Source: an uncultured Alistipes sp. (lineage in GTDB: Bacteria; Bacteroidota; Bacteroidia; Bacteroidales; Rikenellaceae). From it: a DNA stretch of 5,088 nt. This document shows, one piece after another, positions 1-5,088 of this stretch. Every line of letters starts with the position of its first letter. The stretch's first letter is position 1. The stretch covers positions 1-5,088 of the forward strand of contig CAAGHX010000136.1 in assembly GCA_900769745.1 (NCBI GenBank), given 5' to 3'. The notes under the pieces were generated by a model. It saw only the letters and a list, made by a program, of their open reading frames with translations. It did no database searches and had not been told where the DNA came from. The translations under genes were made by a program, and so were the position numbers.

Positions 1-135
1 AACATAACCAAAAATATCAAACTTTACCCACCACAAAGAGTTGCAAAATCTATACCCGAGCGAGCCATTTTTAATACAATTAGTCACAACGACCCTCTTT
101 TGGGTATGGGCCAATTGCGAATTATGGCAAATTGC
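1..135. other. AT-rich upstream intergenic region, no gene seen
   Basis: I see no convincing gene here on either strand. The first + frame stays open from base 1 to a TAA at 172-174 (57 codons), but its translation shows no recognisable motif and runs through the galE promoter, so I treat it as chance. On the - strand only very short frames exist. The one feature of note is a 9-bp element, AGTTGCAAA, at 39-47, which recurs inverted at 136-144 over the upstream promoter box. The 5' neighbour of galE lies outside the window. Confidence 0.6.
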
Positions 136-166
136 TTTGCAACTTCGCGGGTTTTGTGTATCTTTG
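136..166 (+). promoter_or_regulatory. Bacteroidota-type promoter for galE
   Basis: The sequence shows TTTG at 136-139, a 19-nt spacer, then TATCTTTG at 159-166, a full match to the TAnnTTTG -7 element used by the primary sigma factor of Bacteroidota. The -33 TTTG and the spacer length fit that family. Transcription would begin a few bases downstream, around 170-174, giving a 5' leader of roughly 50 nt before the galE ATG at 224. No comparable match precedes the downstream + strand gene. The start site is inferred from the motif only. Confidence 0.75.
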
Positions 167-185
167 ACGGATAAAATTTAACAGC

Positions 186-203
186 CACACCCCTAAGGGT
201 GTG
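186..203 (+). promoter_or_regulatory. Hairpin in the galE 5' leader
   Basis: CACACCC (186-192) and GGGTGTG (197-203) form a perfect 7-bp GC-rich stem around a CTAA tetraloop. It lies downstream of the predicted start point and 20 nt before the galE ATG, so it would sit in the mRNA leader. No T tract follows, so it is not a typical intrinsic terminator. It could stabilise the 5' end, affect ribosome access, or act as a DNA palindrome bound by a regulator. The structure is seen; the role is inference. Confidence 0.5.
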
Positions 204-223
204 CATAACAAAGCAACAGAACT

Positions 224-1249
224 ATGAAAGAGATGGTATTGGTATCGGGTGGAGCTGGATATATCGGCTCGCATACTGCTGTAGAGTTGATAAACGCAGG
301 TTACGACGTGGTTGTGGCCGACAACCTCTCAAACTCAGATATGAGTGGCGTGGAGGGCGTTCGCAAGATTACAGGTGTTGATGTGCCTTTCGTCAATGTT
401 GACTGCTGCGACAAGGAGGCTTTCCGCAAGCTCTTCGAGCAGTACAACTTCAACTCAGTTATCCACTTCGCAGCTTACAAGGCTGTGGGTGAGTCGGTTA
501 GCGACCCAATGAAGTACTACCGCAACAATCTGCTCTCGTTTATGAACGTGGTGGATTTGATGCGCGAGTTCGGCCGACCAAATATCGTATTCTCTTCATC
601 AGCTACAGTATATGGCGAGGCTGACGAGTTGCCTGTAACCGAGCTTACTCCACGCAAGCCAGCCACATCTTCGTATGGTAACACCAAGCAGATGTGCGAG
701 GACATCTTGCGCGACTCAACTGCAGCATACGACGGCTTGAAGGGTATCGCCTTGCGTTACTTCAACCCTATCGGTGCTCACCCATCGGCTCTTATCGGCG
801 AGCTTCCACGTGGCGTGCCTCAGAACCTCGTTCCATTCATCACTCAGACTGCCGCAGGCGTAAGAGAGTGCCTCAGCGTCTTTGGCGATGACTACGACAC
901 ACCCGACGGCTCTTGCCTTCGCGACTACATCGACGTAGTTGATTTGGCTAAGGCTCACGTTGTGGCTATTACCCGTATGGTGGAGGGTAAGAACAAGCAG
1001 GCTTACGAGATTTTCAATGTTGGTACAGGAAATGGAGTATCAGTATTGGAGTTGGTTGGCAGCTTTGAGCGTGTGAACGAGCTTAAGCTCAACTACAAGA
1101 TTGCACCACGCCGTCCAGGTGATGTGGTTGCTATCTGGGCCGACACCACTTTGGCTAACGAGGAGCTGGGCTGGAAGGCTGAGCGTTCGTTGGACGACAC
1201 ACTCCGTTCTGCGTGGGCGTGGGAGAAAAATGTGCGTGGCATAAAATAA
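224..1249 (+). CDS. galE: UDP-glucose 4-epimerase GalE
   Basis: This cytoplasmic enzyme interconverts UDP-glucose and UDP-galactose using tightly bound NAD+; it closes the Leloir pathway and feeds UDP-sugars to glycan synthesis. The 341-residue product is close to the 338 of E. coli GalE. It is an extended short-chain dehydrogenase: the Rossmann loop has Gly9, Gly12 and Gly15 (GGAGYIG), Asp33-Asn34 fit the adenosine ribose site, and HFAAYKAVGESV (81-92) is typical of GalE. The catalytic set is Ser126 (SSSATVYG) with Tyr151 and Lys155 (YGNTK). RYFNPIGAHP (178-187) and DYIDVVDLA (234-242) are further GalE signatures. The position matching the E. coli gate residue Tyr299 is Ile304, so N-acetylated UDP-sugars may also be accepted. 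The ATG at 224 lies just ahead of the Rossmann strand and about 50 nt after a good promoter; no Shine-Dalgarno is evident. Function is secure; the substrate range is not. Confidence 0.96.
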   Translation: MKEMVLVSGGAGYIGSHTAVELINAGYDVVVADNLSNSDMSGVEGVRKITGVDVPFVNVDCCDKEAFRKLFEQYNFNSVIHFAAYKAVGESVSDPMKYYRNNLLSFMNVVDLMREFGRPNIVFSSSATVYGEADELPVTELTPRKPATSSYGNTKQMCEDILRDSTAAYDGLKGIALRYFNPIGAHPSALIGELPRGVPQNLVPFITQTAAGVRECLSVFGDDYDTPDGSCLRDYIDVVDLAKAHVVAITRMVEGKNKQAYEIFNVGTGNGVSVLELVGSFERVNELKLNYKIAPRRPGDVVAIWADTTLANEELGWKAERSLDDTLRSAWAWEKNVRGIK

Positions 1250-1257
1250 AACATTCA

Positions 1258-1292
1258 CTACAATCGTTATTGTAGAGGCGTCTTGGGGCGCC
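1258..1292 (+). promoter_or_regulatory. Tandem hairpins between galE and the barrel gene
   Basis: Two inverted repeats lie back to back after the galE stop. The first pairs CTACAAT (1258-1264) with ATTGTAG (1269-1275) around CGTT. The second pairs GGCGTC (1277-1282) with GGCGCC (1287-1292) around TTGG, with one G-U pair. Neither is followed by a T run, so strong intrinsic termination is unlikely. In a galE-barrel co-transcript they could protect the galE 3' end or set partial read-through. No TAnnTTTG element is visible in this 66-nt spacer. The function is inferred. Confidence 0.45.
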
Positions 1293-1315
1293 GCATAGCT
1301 AAACAGAATATTACG

Positions 1316-1978
1316 ATGAAAAAATTATTGATGCTCTTGGTGTTGCTCTCGATGTGCGGTGGTATGGCATATTCGCAGACATACATTCCAAAGTATAAGA
1401 AGAAGAAAGAGGTTCTCGACTACAACTTGTCGAAGGACGACCGCAAGTGGGAGTACTTTTTGGGCTCGAGCTGCAACTTTGCAATTGCCCAGACTGACCG
1501 CATCAAGTATGCCGAGCAGGGATACTCTACACGCTATAACGTGAGCCCCGATTTGATGGGTAGCAACGTATATCTCGGTGCACAGTATAAGTGGGGCAAG
1601 CACCTCACAACAGGTGTCGAGGGAGGTGTATTGTTCCAGGATAATGGCTATGCGATGCCTATCTATGGTACGCTCAACTACTACTATGGCGAGTCGGTTA
1701 TGCAGCAGCGTTACCGCTGGTACAACTATGTGCAGTTGGGTCCTCAGATCTATATGAGTAGCCGTGCCAAGGTGTTTGGTTCGATGGCCGGCGTGGGTGG
1801 AGGTTTGCGCTTCCTGTTGCGTAAGGAGGTGCGTTTCGACCTCTATGCAGGCTATCAGATCAATATGCGTCGTCCTCACATCAACAGCAATGGTGCATAC
1901 GACCTGCCTGAGAAGTATTCAGACTTCAAGCAGTATATGCACGTTTTGCAGGTGGGCTTGAAGCTCTACTTCTATTAG
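1316..1978 (+). CDS. Outer-membrane beta-barrel protein of unknown function
   Basis: I do not recognise a specific family. The 220-residue product starts with a clear signal peptide: Met-Lys-Lys, a hydrophobic stretch at about 4-18, and a probable signal peptidase I site after Ala-Tyr-Ser (cut between Ser20 and Gln21). Cys14 has no lipobox around it, so it is not a lipoprotein. A short Lys-rich segment (26-31, YKKKKE region) follows. The rest alternates polar and hydrophobic residues with many Tyr, Gly and Trp, for example YLGAQYKWGKHLTTGVEGG (86-104), RWYNYVQLGPQIYM (134-147) and FDLYAGYQINM (174-184). It ends in VGLKLYFY, the aromatic C-terminus expected of barrels recognised by the BAM machinery. 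About eight strands would fit the length. I chose the ATG at 1316; an in-frame TTG at 1283 would add 11 residues, bury the signal peptide and begin inside a hairpin. It lies 66 nt after galE and may share its transcript. Confidence 0.8.
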   Translation: MKKLLMLLVLLSMCGGMAYSQTYIPKYKKKKEVLDYNLSKDDRKWEYFLGSSCNFAIAQTDRIKYAEQGYSTRYNVSPDLMGSNVYLGAQYKWGKHLTTGVEGGVLFQDNGYAMPIYGTLNYYYGESVMQQRYRWYNYVQLGPQIYMSSRAKVFGSMAGVGGGLRFLLRKEVRFDLYAGYQINMRRPHINSNGAYDLPEKYSDFKQYMHVLQVGLKLYFY

Positions 1979-2010
1979 TAGATAGCATATACATATATTA
2001 TATATAAGAA

Positions 2011-2054
2011 TTAACCGCAAGCGTGTGGAGGAAGACTCTACGGCTTGCGGTTAA
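2011..2054. terminator. Bidirectional terminator hairpin between convergent genes
   Basis: TTAACCGCAAGC (2011-2022) pairs perfectly with GCTTGCGGTTAA (2043-2054), a 12-bp stem. The 20-nt loop can fold further: CGT (2022-2024) with ACG (2040-2042), and GAG (2028-2030) with CTC (2036-2038), at the cost of a bulge. On the + strand a TTTT (2058-2061) follows shortly after. On the - strand the stem is followed by TTCTTATATATAA, which is more U-rich. It lies between the ends of the barrel gene and comF and probably ends both transcripts. The right arm overlaps the comF coding end. The flank at 1979-2010 is a nearly pure A/T stretch. Confidence 0.75.
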
Positions 2055-2760
2055 GACTTTTATGGGTGGTGGCAAGAGTCGCCACGCTGAGGCGTGCATC
2101 GGGTGCAGCTTGCAGGATGGTCTCGCCCAGCGACATTATGGTAGCACCCGTTGTGAAGACATCATCGACCAGAAGTATGTGGCGGCCACGCAGCCGCTCG
2201 GCATCACGCACCGCAAAGATACCCTCCACATTACCCCACCTCTCGGAGTGGCTTCTCGAGGTCTGCGTGCGGTTGTATTGGCGGCGATAGAGGGCACGAC
2301 GCTCCACCTCGACGCCCAGCTGATGAGCAATACCATCGGCCAGATACTCCGACTGGTTGTAACCCCTTACAAGGCGTCGAAGCCAATGCAGAGGCACAGG
2401 CACCACCAAATCGACATCGTCGTAGTTCCCGCTCTGCTTGAGTTGCGAGCCATACCAGCAGCCCAGATTATAGGCCGTATGCCAAGCCCCTTTATATTTG
2501 AAGTTATGGATTGTCCTGCGCCAGTCACTACCCTCGACATACCACAGAAAGGCCGAGGCGTGCTCCACAGGCATCAAGCCCCAGAAGCGCTCCATCATTG
2601 CGTTATCACTCTCGAAACAGGTATTTGTAAGCGGGGCTGTGATTTCACACATAGTGCATACACCCACATTATCGTTCGACAACTCCTTGCCACACACGGG
2701 GCACACGGGAGCTGCTACCAACCGTCTGAGGTCGAGAAGGATATCACTGAGCATCGACAT
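2038..2760 (-). CDS. comF: ComF family phosphoribosyltransferase-like protein
   Basis: ComF/GntX-type proteins join a small zinc ribbon to a type I phosphoribosyltransferase fold; ComFC in Firmicutes and Helicobacter is needed for handling single-stranded DNA in natural transformation, while the role in non-competent species is unclear. This 240-residue product has the zinc ribbon Cys20-Pro-Val-Cys23 and Cys35-Thr-Met-Cys38, the family motif HNFKYKG (85-91), VPVPLHWLRRLVRGYNQSEYL (120-140, quoted here only as the VPVP...RGYNQ block), NRTQTSRSHSERWGNVEG (163-180), and the PRPP loop VDDVFTTGAT (198-207) with the acidic pair Asp199-Asp200. All parts appear intact. The ATG at 2760 overlaps the priA end by 17 nt; a second in-frame ATG at 2754 would reduce this to 11 nt, and no Shine-Dalgarno decides between them. 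Translation is probably coupled to priA. The last codons form one arm of the terminator. A ComF label is secure; a role in DNA uptake here is not shown. Confidence 0.9.
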   Translation of the reverse strand: MSMLSDILLDLRRLVAAPVCPVCGKELSNDNVGVCTMCEITAPLTNTCFESDNAMMERFWGLMPVEHASAFLWYVEGSDWRRTIHNFKYKGAWHTAYNLGCWYGSQLKQSGNYDDVDLVVPVPLHWLRRLVRGYNQSEYLADGIAHQLGVEVERRALYRRQYNRTQTSRSHSERWGNVEGIFAVRDAERLRGRHILLVDDVFTTGATIMSLGETILQAAPDARLSVATLATTHKSLNRKP

Positions 2761-5002
2761 CTATCACAAGATTTACCGACTTAAACTCTGCACTGGCCGT
2801 AACCTCACCCACAGCCTCACGAAGCAACTCGCGAGCACGGGCTATGGAGCGACCATTCTCGATTTTCACCATCAGGTGGATTATATACTCACCACGAATA
2901 CGGTCAATCGGCGGCGAAACAGGGCCTACCACCCTACGACCAAACTTCTCACGCAACAACTCGGCGAGCTTTGCCGAGCATCGGCGCAGAAGCTGCGGGT
3001 CGCCACATCGCATCACCACCCTCAGCAGACGCGAATATGGTGGATAGCCGAATGTATGACGCTCCGTAAGTTCGCTCTTGGCCATAGCCACATAGTCACC
3101 ACGCCTTACCCAGCCGATAACGGGGTTATCGGGTTGTGAGGTTTGAATTACCACCACGCCAGGCGCATCGTCGCGACGACCCGCACGGCCCGCCACCTGC
3201 ATCATCAGTTGAAATGCACGCTCCGAAGCTCTGAAATCGGGCGAGTTAAGCAGGTTGTCGGCATTTAGAATACCCACCACCGAGACCCTGCCGAAGTCGA
3301 AGCCCTTGCTCACCATCTGCGTGCCGACCAGGATATCGGTCTGGCCACTCTCGAAGTCGTGGATTATGCGGTTGTAGGCACTCTCCGAGGTGGAGGTGTC
3401 GCGGTCGAGTCGGGCGACACGCGCATTGGGGAAGAGCTGCTCGATAGCCTCCTCCGCCTTCTCCGTACCAAAGCCCATAGGCGACAGTTCGGGGGTGTGA
3501 CATTGAGGGCAGGCGTTGGGAACAGAGGCTGTGTAGCCGCAATAGTGGCACTCCATACGCGACGTGGTGCGATGCTGGGTGAGTGTCACATTGCAGTGGG
3601 GACATCGCATAGTCCAGCCACAGCCACGACACGACAGGAAGGGCGAGAAGCCTCGCCTATTTTGAAACAGAATCACCTGCTCGCCACGTTGCAGGGCAGC
3701 ATCGATGGCATTGAGCAGGACGTGGTTGAAATGAATCTTTCTTTCGCCTCGCTTGACAGCACGGGTGGTGTCGGAGACGATGATTTCGGGGGGTGTGGCA
3801 TTGCCATAACGCTCCAAAAGCTCGGAGTAGCCATACTTGCCACTCAGGGCATTGGCATAGCTCTCAAGCGAGGGGGTTGCACTGCCGAGCAGAGTCATTG
3901 CGCCTCGGAGTGAGGCGAGGTAGATGGCCGTATCGCGACCATTATATCGTGGAGCTGTGTCGCTCTGTTTGTAGCTCTGGTCGTGCTCCTCATCGACTAT
4001 GACGAGTTGCAGATGGCGGTGTGGCAGCAACAGTGCCGAACGGGCACCCACAATCAACTCACCACCCTCAGATGCTGTAAGTCTAAGATAGCTTTCGGTG
4101 CGACGCAGTGCGGTGAGCTTGGAGTGATAGGTCGTAACACGCTCGCCAAATACTCGGCGCATACGCTCGATGAGCTGCGACGTGAGGGCAATCTCGGGCA
4201 CAAGCAGCAACACATCGCCACCCCGAGCCAGCACATCGGCTATGAGCGTCATATAAATCTCGGTCTTGCCCGAGCCTGTGATACCACGCAGAAGATGCAC
4301 ACCACGACCCTCGCTCTGCGACACAAGAATCTGCTCTGCCACCCTCTGCTGCGGCTCGGTGAGCTGAGGGAGCAAAAACTCCTTATCACGCTCCACCTCC
4401 AGCTTGCGTTCCTGCTGGCTGATAGCTATATATCCCGCCTTCTGCAAGGCTAAGACAATAGGACCATCACCCGCTATTTGACGGCGGGCGAAGGGTTGAA
4501 AATTATGTTTCTTGCTTAGTTGAAGAATCTCCTCGAGCAGCTCGCTGCGCTTGGGGGCTCGGCGCTTGATACGCTCAATCTCGGCGCACAACACCTCCTC
4601 CGACTGCCACTCGGCACATAGCTCGACATAGGCCTCGGTACGAGGCTGAAACTCTTCGGATGAAAACTCCTCGATGGTGGCTCCCTGCGGTTTGATGAGC
4701 GACGGCAGGGCCATACGCATCACCTCGCCCAGCGTACACATATAGTAGTCGGCCAGCCACTCCCACAGCCTTTGCTGCTGGCTATCGAGCAGGGGCTTGC
4801 GGTAGAGCTTGCGCGAGATGGTCTTGATGCGCTTGGCATCGGGGCGATTGTTGTGCAGTCGCCACACTATGCCCGTATAGAAGTTGCGTGGGCCAAACTG
4901 CACGGCCACAGCATCGCCACACTCCAGCTCCAGGCCATCGGCAATGGCGTAGCTGTAGGCAGGTTGTGCCAGGGGCAACACTATGTCGGCATAGCGGCTC
5001 AC
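2744..5002 (-). CDS. priA: Primosomal replication restart helicase PriA (primosomal protein N')
   Basis: PriA binds stalled or D-loop forks, unwinds the lagging arm 3'-to-5' and directs reloading of the replicative helicase. The 752-residue product (E. coli 732) looks complete. The N-terminal fork-binding domain (about 1-105) starts with the typical YADIVLPLAQP; a winged-helix region spans about 110-200. The helicase core shows Walker A GITGSGKT (240-247), motif Ia VPEIALT (268-274), DEEH (337-340) followed by the DQSYKQ loop, GSATPS (373-378), VGTQMVSKGFDF (559-570) and the arginine-finger motif QVAGRAGRR (602-610). Eight cysteines in four CxxC pairs (458/461, 467/470, 485/488, 498/501) make the two-zinc insertion. 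A C-terminal domain covers about 645-752. The start is GTG at 5002, overlapping the upstream symporter stop as GTGA; the next in-frame Met (residue 88) would remove most of the N-terminal domain. No Shine-Dalgarno is visible, so coupling to the upstream gene is likely. It overlaps comF downstream. Confidence 0.96.
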   Translation of the reverse strand: MSRYADIVLPLAQPAYSYAIADGLELECGDAVAVQFGPRNFYTGIVWRLHNNRPDAKRIKTISRKLYRKPLLDSQQQRLWEWLADYYMCTLGEVMRMALPSLIKPQGATIEEFSSEEFQPRTEAYVELCAEWQSEEVLCAEIERIKRRAPKRSELLEEILQLSKKHNFQPFARRQIAGDGPIVLALQKAGYIAISQQERKLEVERDKEFLLPQLTEPQQRVAEQILVSQSEGRGVHLLRGITGSGKTEIYMTLIADVLARGGDVLLLVPEIALTSQLIERMRRVFGERVTTYHSKLTALRRTESYLRLTASEGGELIVGARSALLLPHRHLQLVIVDEEHDQSYKQSDTAPRYNGRDTAIYLASLRGAMTLLGSATPSLESYANALSGKYGYSELLERYGNATPPEIIVSDTTRAVKRGERKIHFNHVLLNAIDAALQRGEQVILFQNRRGFSPFLSCRGCGWTMRCPHCNVTLTQHRTTSRMECHYCGYTASVPNACPQCHTPELSPMGFGTEKAEEAIEQLFPNARVARLDRDTSTSESAYNRIIHDFESGQTDILVGTQMVSKGFDFGRVSVVGILNADNLLNSPDFRASERAFQLMMQVAGRAGRRDDAPGVVVIQTSQPDNPVIGWVRRGDYVAMAKSELTERHTFGYPPYSRLLRVVMRCGDPQLLRRCSAKLAELLREKFGRRVVGPVSPPIDRIRGEYIIHLMVKIENGRSIARARELLREAVGEVTASAEFKSVNLVIDVDAQ

Positions 5003-5088
5003 TTACTTAGGTTTGTTATCTTATCCATAATTACGGCCAGAGCTCCGTCGCCCGTAACATTGCAGGCCGTACCGAAGCTATCCATAGC
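4999..5088 (-). CDS. Dicarboxylate/amino acid:cation symporter (SLC1/DAACS family), C-terminal fragment
   Basis: Only the last 29 codons and the TGA stop are in the window; the gene continues past the right edge. The peptide carries DSFGTACNVTGD followed by a hydrophobic tail and MDKITNLSK. This matches the TM8 signature of glutamate/aspartate-type transporters (DRxRTxxNVxGD), which are inner-membrane trimers that import substrate with Na+ or H+. Relative to archaeal GltPh, the Asp394, Thr398, Asn401 and Asp405 equivalents are present, so amino-group binding and a sodium site appear kept. The Arg397 equivalent, which binds the side-chain carboxylate of Asp/Glu, is Gly, so the substrate may not be acidic. 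The TGA overlaps the priA GTG by 4 nt, which makes this the upstream operon member. The family call rests on a short stretch. Confidence 0.75.
   Translation of the reverse strand, partial: AMDSFGTACNVTGDGALAVIMDKITNLSK

Noticed and set aside
1..174. A + strand frame open from the left edge that could be the end of an upstream gene
   Set aside because: Its 57 codons show no recognisable motif and would read through the galE promoter. The only hairpin after it lacks a T tract. The region is better read as intergenic.
1283..1315. TTG-start N-terminal extension of the barrel protein
   Set aside because: It would place charged residues before the signal peptide and start inside the second hairpin; the ATG at 1316 gives a standard Lys-Lys signal peptide.
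1325..1879. A 184-codon - strand open frame opposite the barrel gene
   Set aside because: The + strand has a signal peptide, barrel pattern and proper termination; the - strand product is a shadow without features.
1979..2010. AT-rich alternating stretch as a promoter or origin-like element
   Set aside because: It lies between two convergent gene ends, has no TAnnTTTG match, and works better as the U-rich side of the terminator.
2023..2784. A 253-codon + strand open frame spanning all of comF
   Set aside because: It is antisense to comF, which has full family motifs. Its translation is rich in His, Arg, Thr and Cys with no domain, signal or start context, and the GC-rich coding strand explains its openness.
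2498..3139. A 213-codon + strand open frame across the comF/priA junction
   Set aside because: It lies antisense to two well-supported genes, has a low-complexity His/Thr/Arg-rich translation and no recognisable motif.
3359..4453. Long + strand open frames (184 and 156 codons) opposite the priA helicase core
   Set aside because: The - strand carries intact helicase and zinc motifs here; the + strand products resemble no protein and are shadows.

Overview
The window is a piece of a bacterial chromosome, most likely from Bacteroidota (order Bacteroidales). The signs are a promoter of the Bacteroidota type (TTTG, 19-nt spacer, TAnnTTTG) ahead of the first gene, no clear Shine-Dalgarno sequences, and a small secreted outer-membrane beta-barrel protein with an aromatic C-terminus. 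The genes look moderately GC-rich and the spacers AT-rich. Genus cannot be fixed by eye; an Alistipes-like or Prevotella-like gut bacterium would fit. No mobile element, CRISPR array, tRNA or rRNA is visible.

The layout is two convergent transcription units. On the + strand, an AT-rich upstream region carries a promoter and a leader hairpin, followed by galE (UDP-glucose 4-epimerase, 224-1249). A 66-nt spacer with two tandem hairpins follows, then an orphan outer-membrane beta-barrel protein (1316-1978). On the - strand, reading inward from the right edge, are the C-terminus of an SLC1-type dicarboxylate/amino acid:cation symporter (4999-5088, partial), priA (replication restart helicase, 2744-5002) and a comF-family phosphoribosyltransferase-like gene (2038-2760). 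The two units meet at a long hairpin (2011-2054) that can serve as a bidirectional terminator. One arm of it lies inside the last codons of comF.

The three - strand genes are packed tightly: a 4-nt GTGA overlap between symporter and priA, and a 17-nt overlap between priA and comF. This implies one mRNA with translational coupling. The PriA-ComF pair recalls the comFA-comFC pair of Firmicutes competence operons, in which a PriA-like helicase is made together with ComFC. GalE supplies UDP-galactose and possibly UDP-GalNAc for surface glycans. The barrel protein has no recognisable specific function.

I found no convincing wholly new system. The points most worth a second look are the priA/comF coupling, the non-canonical substrate residue in the symporter fragment, the GalE gate residue, and the RNA hairpins around galE.
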